Source of the DNA: Myxococcaceae bacterium JPH2
GTDB taxonomy: Bacteria > Myxococcota > Myxococcia > Myxococcales > Myxococcaceae
Assembly: GCA_016458225.1 (NCBI GenBank)
Contig: JAEMGR010000005.1
Coordinates: 682,001-746,000 of the forward strand
DNA length: 64,000 bases
Direction of reading: 5' to 3'
Both the position numbers and the translations under genes were made by a program. Every line of letters starts with the position of its first letter. Within the stretch, counting starts at the first letter, position 1. Below are positions 40,602-53,887 of this stretch, one piece after another. The notes under the pieces were generated by a model. That model searched no databases. It was given only the letters and a program-made list of their open reading frames with translations, and had not been told where the DNA came from.

Positions 40602-40665
40602 TGCCCCCGAGGGCATGGGGCGGGATGCCCCTGGGCGAAATGCCCCGTCTGGGGCACTTTGCCCC
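40602..40665. repeat. Cluster of GGGGCA/TGCCCC dyads in the mprF-operon/htrA intergenic region
   Basis: The 387-bp gap (40541-40927) between divergent genes holds four short palindromes in 64 bp: TGCCCCCGAGGGCA (40602-40615), GGGGCGGGATGCCCC (40617-40631), GGGCGAAATGCCCC (40633-40646) and GGGGCACTTTGCCCC (40651-40665). This array looks like a multi-site operator for a dimeric regulator. The rest of the gap shows nothing further that I can name. Confidence 0.5.
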
Positions 40666-40927
40666 GCCCCGCATCACCCTCCGGGACGACTCCTCCTGGG
40701 GAAACGTGTTGGCCCGGGGGCTGCAATCAGGTCCACACGTCGGACCGGATGCGGGGCAGTTGAGCGCGCCCATCCCAAGGCAGCTGGGCCGCCGGTGACT
40801 CCCGGTGTCGCTGGCGGAAACGGGACCGCTGCCTCTTCCCAGGGCGCCATTCGCCCGCATCCGGACCGACGTTTTCCCCTTCCGAGCGAGGGCCTTCCCT
40901 CCGCTCGCATGTCCAGGAGAACGCATC

Positions 40928-42445
40928 ATGGCTACCTCTTCTCCGTCTCGTCGCCGCGCGGCCCGTGCCCTGGTGCTGGTGCCCGCGTTCGCGCTGGGGG
41001 CCTGCAACGCCTCGACGCCCTCCAAGGCTGCGCCCCCGCATCCTGCGCCTGAGTCCTCCACCGCCCTGCAAGGCGCCGTGACGCCCGCGGGTGCACGCGT
41101 GGAGCCCGCCGTGTACGCGGCCGTGCCCGGAACACCCGGCGCCATGGTCTCGCTCGCCCCGCTGGTGGAGTCGGTGAAGGGCGCGGTCGTCAACGTCGAG
41201 GTGCAGTCCCGAGCCCGCCCCGCGATGGGAGGTGGACGCATGGGCTTGCCCCCCGGCCTGGCCGAGCGCTTCGGCATGCAGAGTCCCTTTGGCGAAATGG
41301 GCGGAACGCCCGCGCGCCAGGGGCTGGGCTCGGGCTTCATCATCGAGCCGTCCGGCACGGTCCTCACCAACAACCACGTGGTGGAGGGCGCCGACACGGT
41401 GCGCGTGAAGCTGGAGGACGGGCGCGCCTTCGACGCCGAGGTGCTCGGCCGCGACGCGCTCACGGACGTGGCCCTGCTCAGGCTCAAGGGCGCGCCGAAT
41501 GACTTGCCCTCGGTGGCGCTGGGCGACTCGGACGTGCTGCGCGTGGGCGATCCGGTGATGGCCATCGGCAACCCGTTCGGCCTCGCGTCGAGCGTGAGCG
41601 CGGGCATCCTCTCCGCTCGGGCGCGCGACATCCACGCGGGCCCGTACGACGACTTCCTTCAGACGGACGCGGCCATCAACCCCGGCAACTCGGGCGGGCC
41701 GCTGTTCAACATGAAGGGCGAGGTGGTGGGCATGAACACGGCCATCATCGGAGGCGCCACGGGCATCGGGTTCGCGGTGCCCGCCAACCTCATCCGCGCC
41801 GAGCTTCCGCAGCTCAAGGACACCGGCATCGTGCGCCGGGGCTGGCTGGGGCTGGCGGTGCAGGACCTCACGCCGGAGCTGGCGCGCGCGCTGGGCCTGG
41901 AGGCGCAGAAGGGCGCCGTGGTGGCCGGACTCAACGCGGGTGGCCCTGGCGCGCGCGCGGGCCTGCGCGAGGAGGACGTCATCACCTCGGTGGGCGAGCA
42001 CGCGGTGGACTCGGCGGGCGCGCTGACGCGGGCCGTGGCGCTGCTCAAGCCGGACAGCGAGGTGACGGTGCGCGTGCTGCGCGGAGGCAAGCCGGTGGAA
42101 GTCCAGGTGGCCCTGGGCACCCGGCCGGCCCAGCGCGGCGAAGAGGAAGTGACGCCGCGCGACGCGCCGCCGCCGCTCTCGAAGCGGCTGGGCCTCCAGA
42201 TTGGCGAGTCCGCCGAGGGCGAGGGCGCGCAGGTCATGGCCGTGGAGCCCGGCAGCGCCGCGGAGCGCGGGGGGCTCGCGCCCGGGATGCTGCTGGTGCA
42301 GGTGGGCGACCGGAAGATTGCCAGCGCGCGCGAGGCGGCCGAGGTGCTGACGCGCGCCAAGCAGGGCTCCGCGCTCCTCTTGCGCGTGCGCATGCCGGGC
42401 TCGGACGGAGTCCTCCTGCGCGCCATCGAAGTGCCCGAGCGATAG
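40928..42445 (+). CDS. HtrA/DegP-family serine protease with two PDZ domains (lipoprotein)
   Basis: A 505-residue envelope protease. A signal peptide ends in a lipobox (ALGAC), so it is membrane-tethered. The trypsin-like domain has the full triad: His150 (TNNHVVEG), Asp180 (LTDVALL) and Ser255 (NPGNSGGP). Two PDZ domains follow (about 300-395 and 410-500), as in DegP/DegQ. It degrades or refolds damaged envelope proteins. AGGAGA is 8 bp ahead of ATG 40928. The divergent response regulator-mprF operon shares its upstream region, so the two may be co-regulated under envelope stress. Confidence 0.93.
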   Translation: MATSSPSRRRAARALVLVPAFALGACNASTPSKAAPPHPAPESSTALQGAVTPAGARVEPAVYAAVPGTPGAMVSLAPLVESVKGAVVNVEVQSRARPAMGGGRMGLPPGLAERFGMQSPFGEMGGTPARQGLGSGFIIEPSGTVLTNNHVVEGADTVRVKLEDGRAFDAEVLGRDALTDVALLRLKGAPNDLPSVALGDSDVLRVGDPVMAIGNPFGLASSVSAGILSARARDIHAGPYDDFLQTDAAINPGNSGGPLFNMKGEVVGMNTAIIGGATGIGFAVPANLIRAELPQLKDTGIVRRGWLGLAVQDLTPELARALGLEAQKGAVVAGLNAGGPGARAGLREEDVITSVGEHAVDSAGALTRAVALLKPDSEVTVRVLRGGKPVEVQVALGTRPAQRGEEEVTPRDAPPPLSKRLGLQIGESAEGEGAQVMAVEPGSAAERGGLAPGMLLVQVGDRKIASAREAAEVLTRAKQGSALLLRVRMPGSDGVLLRAIEVPER

Positions 42446-42627
42446 CCCTCCGCCGGCTCCGGGAACATCGGAAGCCGGCACCTGGGCGAATCGTCCGGAC
42501 GCCAACAGAAGTGGACCGGCGCACCCGGCTCGCGGCCCGTACCGGGAACCACGCCTGACCCCTGGGAGGCCCCAGGACGCCTGTCCGCGCGCCGGGGGTT
42601 CGGCTTCCGCACCACTCCTGGCGTAGA

Positions 42628-46645
<4,018 letters not shown>

Positions 46646-46662
<17 letters not shown>

Positions 46663-48508
46663 CGCCGAGCGCGAGCAGTGCGGCGATGAGTAGACCCATG
46701 AGGGACTCGCCCGCGATGGCGCCCGCGCCCACGGCCGGCACGTGATGCACGGTGGCTTCGGGCCACCGTCGCCGCGCCGCCACCACCAGCCCCGCGCCCA
46801 GGCACAGCGTCACCGCGAAGGACGCCGGGGTAATGAACCCGATGCCCATGGCCACCGGAGACGGCAACCACCGGGCCGCGCGCCCTCGAGCCGCCAGGGA
46901 CAGGGCCACGCCCACCGCGAAGCCCACGCCCGCCGCCAACCCAGCCTGAGGCGGCAGCCCCGCCAGCCCTTGCACGGCCACCTCCGCGACCGCTCGGAAC
47001 TGCTGCGCCGAGGGCGCCGGCAGCGCGGCCGAGCCCAACCCATACGCCCCCACCAACAAGAGCCACGCGGGCACGCCCACCGCCGCGCCCGCCAACACCC
47101 CCAGAAGCTGCGCGATGAGCTGCCGCCGAGGCGAAGCGCCCAGCACATGTCCCGCCTTGAGCGACCACATGCTGACCCCCGTCTGCGCCGCCGCGCCCGC
47201 CACCACCGAGCCCACCGCGACGTTGGGCCCCATCGCGCTCTGCACGCCTGAAGTCACCGAGAGCGCCCCGGCAGCGCCGAGCCCTCCCGAGCCCACCGCG
47301 CTCGGAACCAGTGCTCCCGCGAGCGCCTGGGACAACTGCCCCATCTGCCCCACGGGCGACACGTCCGTCTGCCCCGCGCCTCGCGCGCACACCGCGCACA
47401 GCGGCAGCAGCAGCACCAACGCGAGCAGCAGATGCCGCGCGCCCAGGCCGAACAACCCAGCGCCCAGTCCCAGCGTCAGCAACACCGCGCCCACCGCCAC
47501 GCCGCCCGCCCAGCGAGGCAGCGCGCCCGCCTCGGCGCCGCCCAGCGCGCGCAGGTCCTTCACCACGCCCAGGAAGTCGCGCGCCTGCGCCACCAACGAG
47601 GCCACCGCCGCGCCCACCAACAGCCCCACGCCGGGCCACACCAGCCACGCGGCGAGCGCCTCGAAGCCCACGGTCGACACGCGTCCGCTGCTCACCAGCC
47701 ATGGCGCGAGCACGCCCCAGGCCACGCCCGCGCCCGCCAACATGCTCAAGCCCAGGTGCAGCCCCGTCAGCATCCCCACCGCCAGCAGCATGGGGCTGAT
47801 GCCCACGCCCCAGCCCAGCGTGCTCAGCGGCACGCCCCCGAGCGAACCCGGCGGCACCCACTGCGAGGGCAGCAACCCGCGCGCGTCACGCAGCCAGGTG
47901 ATGGCCATGGCCACCGCGCCCGCGCCCGCCAGCGTTCGCCCTCGGCCCGAGCGCTGCGTGGCACCGGGCGGACGCGTGGCATGCAGCGTGGAGATGAGTT
48001 CCGCGGTCGCCGTGCCAGTCGGGAACGGCAGCGCCTCCTCCACCACCAGACGCCTGCGCAGCAACGCCGCGGCGAGCACCCCCAGCGCGCCCAGCGCCAC
48101 GCCCCACGCGGCGACTCCCCAGCCCGACACCGACACGCCCACCATCATCATCGCGGGCACCGCGCCCAACAGCCCCACCGCCGCGGGCATCGCGCCCACC
48201 GCCGCCGCGGCCGTCTGGGTGATGTTGTTCTCCAGCGGCGTGTACGGCGAGCCACGTCGCCGCGCGAGTGAGGCCAGACCACTGAAGCCCAGCACCGCGG
48301 CCAGCAGCGAGCCGCTCTCCCACATGCCCGTCTTCAGGCCCATGTAGACATTGATGAGCGCCAGGAGCGCGCCGATGAGCAGCCCCGCGCCCACCGCGCG
48401 CACCGTCAACTCGCGAGGCGCCTCGCCCGGAGCCTCGAGCCCGTGCGGCGCGACGGATGGCTCCGACGCCTCGGGCGCGCGGAGCCGCTCGCCGGCCGGA
48501 GCGCTCAT
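46646..48508 (-). CDS. Oligopeptide transporter, OPT family
   Basis: A 620-residue permease with about 15 hydrophobic helices. The N-terminal LTVRAVGAGLLIGALLALIN and NVYMGLKTGMWESGSLL stretches and the internal Asn-Asn-Ile-Thr-Gln-Thr (ENNITQTAAAA) motif are characteristic of OPT transporters. They move oligopeptides or metal-siderophore complexes with protons; myxobacteria, as proteolytic predators, often have them. Its ATG overlaps the stop of the upstream hybrid kinase gene (ATGA), so a sensor and transporter are co-expressed. Confidence 0.9.
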
Positions 48509-50772
48509 CGCCCGCCCTCCGCCGACCTTCCCACCAGCTCGCGAAGCTGTCCCAGGTCCAGCGGTTTGCTCAGCTTCAAGTTGGGCACGTCGCGCAGGAA
48601 GGACACGGTGCGCGGCGTGAAAGCGCCGCCGGTCATGAACACCATGCGCCCGGCCTGCTCCGGCGCGCAGCGCCCCAGCTCGTGGTACAGGTCCATGCCC
48701 GTCATCCCCGGCATCATCACGTCGCAGAGGATGAGGTCGAAGCGCACGCCCTCGCTCACGAGCCGCAGCGCGGCCTGGGCGCTGTTGGCCGTGGCCACGT
48801 CGTGCTCGGTGGACAGCGAGCGCTGCAGCGCCAGCGTCACGTTGGGCTCGTCATCGACCACCAGGATGCGCGCCCTCGCTCCGGGGTGCACAGGCGCGAC
48901 ACCGCGCGGGCCCACCTCCGGCTCTCGCGCCGCCGCGCGCAGCACCACGCGGAACGTGCTGCCGCGTCCAGGCTCGCTCTCCGCGTGGATGGCGCCGCCC
49001 ATGGACTCGATGATGCCGTGGCAGATGGACAGCCCCAGCCCCGTGCCCACGCCCACCGCCTTCGTGGTGAAGAACGGGTCGAAGATGCGCCCCAGCACCT
49101 CCGGCGTCATGCCGATGCCCGTGTCCCGCACCTCCACCACCACCCGGCCCGCCTCGCCCGCGCGGATGACGACGCGGATTTCATGGTCCTGCGTGGTCGG
49201 GCTGTCCTCGGGGATGGCCTGCGCCGCGTTGAGCAACAGGTTGAGGAACACCTGGCACAGCCGCGACTCGCTGGCCTCCACCGACGGCACCGGCTCGAAC
49301 TCCGTCACCAGCCGCGCGCGGTGGCGGATGACGTTGTCCGCCATCTTGCACGCCAGCTCCACCGCGCGCCGCACGTCCACCGGCAGCGTGCGCGACTCCT
49401 GCTCGCCGCGCGCGAAGACCTTCAGGTCCCTCACGATGCTGGCGATGCGCTCGGCGCCCTCCGCCGTCTCGCGCACGAGCTGCTGGAGCGAGGCCACGCT
49501 GCCCGGCTGCGGCTCGTGCGGCTCCATGCGCTCCAGCCCCTCGCGGATGAGGTGCAGGTTCACCAGCATGTAGGCCAGCGGGTTGTTGATTTCATGCGCC
49601 ACGCCCGCGCCCAGCGTGCCCACCGAGGCCAGCCGGTCCGCCACCACGAGCTGCGCCTGGAGCTGTTTGCGCTCCGTCGTGTCGCGGTGGACCATGATGT
49701 TGGCGATGACGCGCCCCTCGGCGTCACGCAGCGGCACCACCACCGATTCGCAGTAGCACGGCGAGCCGTCCTTGCGCCGGAACTCCAGCTCCCCGGTCCA
49801 GCGCCCATGGACCTCCAGCGCCGCCAGGATGGCGCCGGTGCGCCGGTCCGGCTCGTGCGGATGCAGCACGCTGAAGAGCGTCTGGCCCAGCGCATCCACC
49901 TTGCCCCGGCCGAACATCCGCTCCGCGCTGCTGTTCCAGTCGATGATGCCGCCACCCAGGTCCGTGATGACGACGCCGTCGTAGATGCTCTCGAAGATGA
50001 GCGCCTGCCGGTGCAGCTCCTGCTCGGCCTGCTTGCGCGCGGTGATGTCCATCACCGTGCCCGTCACGCGCGCTGGCTGCCCCGAGGCGTCACACAGCAC
50101 ATCGCCCTTGCAGGAGATCCACCGCGAGCCGCTGCCCATGGGGACGATGCGGTACTCCACATCCACCTGGGACTTGAGCTGGAGCGCGGTGGCCAGCGCC
50201 TCGCGCACCCGAGTCAGGTCCCCCGGGTGCACCACTTCCTCCAGGTCCATGGCGCGCGCGGACAGCTTGCCCACCGGCAACCCCAGGAGCCGGTCCACCT
50301 GCTCGCTCCACGTCACCAGCCCGCTGTGCGCGTTCCAATCCCAGATGCCCACGCGCGCGGCGGACAGGGCCTGGCGGAGCTGCTCCTCGCGCTGCTCCAA
50401 CAGCTCGCGCTTGGAGAAGCGGAACACCGTGACGGTGCCAATCTGAAGCCGGTCTCCCTCCGCCAGCTCCGCCGTGGTGACGGGCATCCCGTTGAGGAAC
50501 GTCCCGTTGGTCGAGTCCAGGTCCGTGACGTGGCAGACGCCCTCGGAGGTGCGGATGATGCGCGCGTGCTTGCGAGACACGCCGTGGTCATCGATGCGCA
50601 CGGCCGCGTCGGAGCCTCGGCCGATGACATGCTCTCCGGGCTCCAGTCGGAAGGCCTTGCCAATGGCGGCCGGAGTCGTCGTGCTGATGAGGATGAGGCA
50701 GGCCCCCGTCGACGTGGGGGGTGCCAGCGCCAGTCCTGCGCACGTCGTCAACTCGTCCAGCATCATCGTCAT
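48505..50772 (-). CDS. Hybrid sensor histidine kinase (FHA-PAS-PAS-HisKA-HATPase-REC)
   Basis: A 755-residue cytosolic sensor with no membrane helix. The FHA domain comes first (VIGRGSDAAVRIDDHGVS, DSTNGTFLNG), which binds phospho-Thr. Two PAS domains follow, then HisKA with phospho-acceptor His in GAGVAHEINNPLAYM, then HATPase (DTGIGMTPE, GLGLSICHG), then a C-terminal receiver with Asp in LILCDVMMPG. The FHA module suggests input from a Ser/Thr kinase, and one (51002) is divergent from it 229 bp away. ATG 50772 (MTMMLDEL) is chosen over an upstream TTG. Confidence 0.92.
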   Translation of the reverse strand: MTMMLDELTTCAGLALAPPTSTGACLILISTTTPAAIGKAFRLEPGEHVIGRGSDAAVRIDDHGVSRKHARIIRTSEGVCHVTDLDSTNGTFLNGMPVTTAELAEGDRLQIGTVTVFRFSKRELLEQREEQLRQALSAARVGIWDWNAHSGLVTWSEQVDRLLGLPVGKLSARAMDLEEVVHPGDLTRVREALATALQLKSQVDVEYRIVPMGSGSRWISCKGDVLCDASGQPARVTGTVMDITARKQAEQELHRQALIFESIYDGVVITDLGGGIIDWNSSAERMFGRGKVDALGQTLFSVLHPHEPDRRTGAILAALEVHGRWTGELEFRRKDGSPCYCESVVVPLRDAEGRVIANIMVHRDTTERKQLQAQLVVADRLASVGTLGAGVAHEINNPLAYMLVNLHLIREGLERMEPHEPQPGSVASLQQLVRETAEGAERIASIVRDLKVFARGEQESRTLPVDVRRAVELACKMADNVIRHRARLVTEFEPVPSVEASESRLCQVFLNLLLNAAQAIPEDSPTTQDHEIRVVIRAGEAGRVVVEVRDTGIGMTPEVLGRIFDPFFTTKAVGVGTGLGLSICHGIIESMGGAIHAESEPGRGSTFRVVLRAAAREPEVGPRGVAPVHPGARARILVVDDEPNVTLALQRSLSTEHDVATANSAQAALRLVSEGVRFDLILCDVMMPGMTGMDLYHELGRCAPEQAGRMVFMTGGAFTPRTVSFLRDVPNLKLSKPLDLGQLRELVGRSAEGGR

Positions 50773-51001
50773 GAGAGCCAGCCCCCGGGGTGCTGGAGAA
50801 TCCACCAGCCCCCGTCCGGTAGCGTCCAATGGCCGCGGGAGGCAGAGCCCTCAACCATACTCCAGTGGACGTCCCATCCGCAGGCGTGCACCCGGCTGAC
50901 CAATGGTGAACGCACGCCCCCGCGGGGTCGAGGGATGCCCAGGCACCGAGCCCGGCCCCTGCAGTGCGTCTTGCTTTCGCGGTGCTAGGGTGGCTTTCCT
51001 C

Positions 51002-52411
51002 ATGGCGGTGGATTCCGAGAGCACCTTCCGCATCCAGGCGCGCGCGGACCTGCACGCCACGGCCCGGACGCGCGGGGCGGCCCCGCCGACCCAACACGGC
51101 CCGGGAACGCTCGCGGGCGAGTACGTGCTCAAGGTGCTGCTCGCCTCGGGGGGCCATGGCAGCGTCTACGAGGCCGAGCACCGCATCCTCGGACGCCGCG
51201 CCGCGGTGAAGGTGATGCACCCGCACCTGGCCGACCAGGGCGAGATGCTCCAGCGCTTCGTGCGCGAGGCGCGGGTGGTGAACCAGATTCGCCACCCCAA
51301 CATCGTGGACGTCTACGACTTCGGCCTCATGCCGGACGGCAGCCCGTACTTCGTCATGGAGCTGCTCGCCGGCCGCACGCTCAGCCAGGTGGTGCAGGAG
51401 CGCGGGCGCCTGCCGGCCTCCCGCGCGCTGGCGTACCTGGAGCCCGTGTGCGCGGCGCTGGAGGCGGCGCACCGCGCGGGCGTCGTCCACCGCGACCTGA
51501 AGGCCAGCAACATCCTCGTCGTGGAGGAGGGCGAGCGCCCGCGGGTGAAGCTGCTCGACTTCGGCATCGCCAAGCTCATCGAGCAGGAGCCCGGGCAGGA
51601 GGGCCTCACCATCGCGGGCCAACGCCTGGGCACCGCCCACGCCATGGCCCCCGAGCAGTTCCGAGGCGGCGCCATCGGTCCGCCCACGGACGTCTACGCG
51701 CTGGGCGTGCTGCTGCATCAGCTGCTCACCGGTCGCTATCCCTTCCAGTCCGAGGACCGCATGGAGCTGGAGCGGCTGCACCTGGAGGCCCCGCCGCCGC
51801 GCCCCAGCGCCAGCGCTCCCGTGTCCCCCGCCGTGGATGCCGTCGTCCTGCGCTGCCTGCACAAGGACGCGTCCCGGCGCTATCCCAGCGTGAGCGCGTT
51901 CCTCGCCGCGCTGCATGAGGCCGCGGACGAGCCAGGCCTCGCGAGCGGCCGGCCCCGCCCCGCGCTCGCCGTGCACGCCGAAGTGGTGATGCACGAGTCC
52001 GTCCAGGACGACGACGCCGTCTACGCCTCGCTCGCCATCGCCCTGGACGCGCTCGAGCAAGGGCTGCGCGCCGCGGGCTTCCTCCTCGCGCTCCAGACAG
52101 GCACCACCCTGCTCGGCGTGCGGCCGATGGAAGGCTTCACGCCTCCAGCCAACAGCCCCGCCCGGCTCCAGGAAATCCTCCGCGCCTTGCGCGCGCTCCA
52201 CGCGGACGCCCAACGCCTGGCGGATGCCGCCCGCTCCCGCGTCCACCTCTGCCTGCACCTGGGCGAGGTGGAGACGCGCGGAGAGGCAGGCGAATCCGAG
52301 GTCGTCGGCGGGCCCGTCACCGACGTGGGCGCCTGGCAGACGCGCGCCCCCGGCGGATTCGCGGTCACCCGACCCGCTCAGGCCGCCCTGGACGCCCAGG
52401 CCGCCGAGTAG
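51002..52411 (+). CDS. Eukaryotic-like Ser/Thr protein kinase with cyclase-like C-terminus
   Basis: A 469-residue kinase. The kinase domain covers about 40-310: LASGGHGSVYEAEH Gly loop, RAAVKVM Lys, HRDLKASN, LLDFGIAK, and AMAPEQF. No membrane helix is seen. The C-terminal part (about 340-465; VHLCLHLGEV, GGPVTDVGAWQTRAPGGFAVT) resembles a degenerate class III nucleotide cyclase without its catalytic Asp pair, probably a regulatory remnant. It is divergent from the FHA-containing hybrid kinase gene, so phospho-Thr to FHA signalling between the two is plausible. ATG 51002 starts the conserved part; the open frame back to 50903 does not look coding. Confidence 0.9.
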   Translation: MAVDSESTFRIQARADLHATARTRGAAPPTQHGPGTLAGEYVLKVLLASGGHGSVYEAEHRILGRRAAVKVMHPHLADQGEMLQRFVREARVVNQIRHPNIVDVYDFGLMPDGSPYFVMELLAGRTLSQVVQERGRLPASRALAYLEPVCAALEAAHRAGVVHRDLKASNILVVEEGERPRVKLLDFGIAKLIEQEPGQEGLTIAGQRLGTAHAMAPEQFRGGAIGPPTDVYALGVLLHQLLTGRYPFQSEDRMELERLHLEAPPPRPSASAPVSPAVDAVVLRCLHKDASRRYPSVSAFLAALHEAADEPGLASGRPRPALAVHAEVVMHESVQDDDAVYASLAIALDALEQGLRAAGFLLALQTGTTLLGVRPMEGFTPPANSPARLQEILRALRALHADAQRLADAARSRVHLCLHLGEVETRGEAGESEVVGGPVTDVGAWQTRAPGGFAVTRPAQAALDAQAAE

Positions 52412-52534
52412 ACAGCCCAAGACACCCAATTCACTGACAACCCCTGGGTTTTGTGGGCGTTTCACGTCCATGCCCCTACTTCCTGTCGTCCAAATAAGGA
52501 CTGACAGCGCAATTTTGTCGCTGGGGTGTATTTC

Positions 52535-52638
52535 TTTCCTTCGGAGAATCCGTCACGATTCCCTTGCCTGACAGCTACAGCACTTTTTTACCGAATTGCT
52601 GTGCCTAAGGGGCAGTCGGTGACAGACCCACCTGTCAC
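52535..52638 (+). promoter_or_regulatory. Leader with inverted repeats upstream of the NGLST lipoprotein gene
   Basis: This AT-richer leader holds two dyads: ACAGCA/TGCTGT arms around a T-rich loop (about 52576-52602) and a perfect GTGACAG-N6-CTGTCAC (52619-52638), 22 bp before the lipoprotein ATG. The second could be an operator or an RNA hairpin near the ribosome binding site. Confidence 0.4.
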
Positions 52639-52660
52639 TACATCACGGGGGAAGACCATC

Positions 52661-53674
52661 ATGCGCCTCACACCAGTCAAGTCGTCTGGAAGTGGATGCA
52701 GCAGCGAGGGTTTGAGCCAGGGCGTCCGCCGCCCGAACCTGGGAGCCAGCCTTGGATGGGGCTTGTTCCTGGTGGCCTGCGCGGCGGGCTGCGGGCCCGA
52801 GTTCGAGGCGGATCGCGGCTCCAATGCCCGACCCGAGGCGACGTGGGAGAGCCCGCTGGAAGGCACCAATGGCTTGTCGACCAATGGCCTCTCCACCAAT
52901 GGCTTGTCGACCAACGGGCTCTCCACCAATGGCTTGTCGACCAATGGGCTCTCCACCAATGGCTTGTCGACCAATGGCTTCTCCTCGTGGTTCGACGCGA
53001 GCCCCGCGCAGCGCGACATGGTGATGCGCTACGTGGTGCGCTGCGCGGTGCCCAACGGACAGTCGCGCAGCTACACCAGCCCGACGACGGGCGTGACGTA
53101 CACGTGGGATGGCAACCTGGGCCTGCTGCCTGGATGGGCCTCGGGACTGCCCGCCACGGAGACCGAGCAGCAGGTGCTGACGGCCTGCCTGGCGGCGCAC
53201 GCCAACAAGTACGGCGTGCAGATTCCCATCTCCGTCCTGGGCCGCGACGCCACGGGCGCGGTCGTCTCCTACACGACCCAGGAGCTGGCCACGTACAGCG
53301 AGCACGAGGCGTGCTTCTTCGGAAACATCTTCACCGGGGACGGACTCTTCGCGGCCAATGACCGGGCCTATCTGAACTCCAGCGAGAGCACCTCGCGCGC
53401 GTGCGGCCTGTCCTCCTGGGACAACAACACGGACTGCCTCCCCGTGGTCCACGTGGGCGCATGCAGCGACTTCTGCACCAAGGGCTCGGATGGGACGCGG
53501 CCCTACTACACGCAATGCACCTACGCCGGAAAAACCTATCAACCGCTGACCACGCGCATCCGTCCGTCTGAAATCTTCCGGTGCGGCGATGGTGTCTGCC
53601 AGTTCACCGAGCACTGCGGCACGGGCGCCACCTACGACTCCTGCCGCGCCGATTGCGGCACCTGCCCTCCCTAG
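52661..53674 (+). CDS. Lipoprotein with Asn-Gly-Leu-Ser-Thr tandem repeats
   Basis: A 337-residue exported protein. An Arg-containing N-region and a hydrophobic core end in a lipobox (CAAGC, Cys at about residue 45). Residues 70-108 are seven perfect NGLST repeats plus NGFS. The globular part follows with at least ten cysteines (CFFGNIF, CGDGVCQ, HCGTGATYDSC, CGTCPP), implying disulfides. Repeat-bearing lipoproteins of this kind are common in myxobacteria, but I know no function. The repeat is likely a spacer or a flexible surface stalk. GGGGGAAG precedes the ATG. Confidence 0.75.
   Translation: MRLTPVKSSGSGCSSEGLSQGVRRPNLGASLGWGLFLVACAAGCGPEFEADRGSNARPEATWESPLEGTNGLSTNGLSTNGLSTNGLSTNGLSTNGLSTNGLSTNGFSSWFDASPAQRDMVMRYVVRCAVPNGQSRSYTSPTTGVTYTWDGNLGLLPGWASGLPATETEQQVLTACLAAHANKYGVQIPISVLGRDATGAVVSYTTQELATYSEHEACFFGNIFTGDGLFAANDRAYLNSSESTSRACGLSSWDNNTDCLPVVHVGACSDFCTKGSDGTRPYYTQCTYAGKTYQPLTTRIRPSEIFRCGDGVCQFTEHCGTGATYDSCRADCGTCPP
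52868..52984 (+). repeat. 15-bp coding tandem repeat (NGLST) with 30-bp super-period
   Basis: Seven full 15-bp units plus a 12-bp end. Units strictly alternate two codon versions for Leu-Ser, TTG-TCG and CTC-TCC, so the true unit of expansion is about 30 bp. Copy number could vary by slippage without a frameshift. Confidence 0.9.
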
Positions 53675-53887
53675 GCTCCGAGGCGCAGGTCCGCGAGTCG
53701 ACAGCGATTGAACCCTCCCGGGCAGCCTGTCAGCACAGGCCCGCGCGGGAGGCCCGCGAGGATTCTGTCGGCATCCACAAGCGCACCTTGCCGGCCTGCT
53801 CGCGGCGGTGTTGGATGCCGGCCGGGACCGCCCCGCGAGAAAGGGCCGCGATAGCGGCGGGCGGCCCGGGCGTCGGAGCGGGCCGAG

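Noticed and set aside
40541..40927. Sigma-54 type promoter in the mprF/htrA intergenic region
   Set aside because: GGCAC and TTGC elements occur but not with the required -24/-12 spacing; the GGGGCA dyads explain them better.
52868..52984. Possible CRISPR-like array
   Set aside because: Units are contiguous 15-mers without spacers, in frame inside a gene.
52588..53019. Antisense frame reading Pro-Leu-Val repeats across the NGLST region
   Set aside because: A repeat in one frame forces a repeat in all frames; only the plus strand has a lipobox, a ribosome binding site and a Cys-rich domain.
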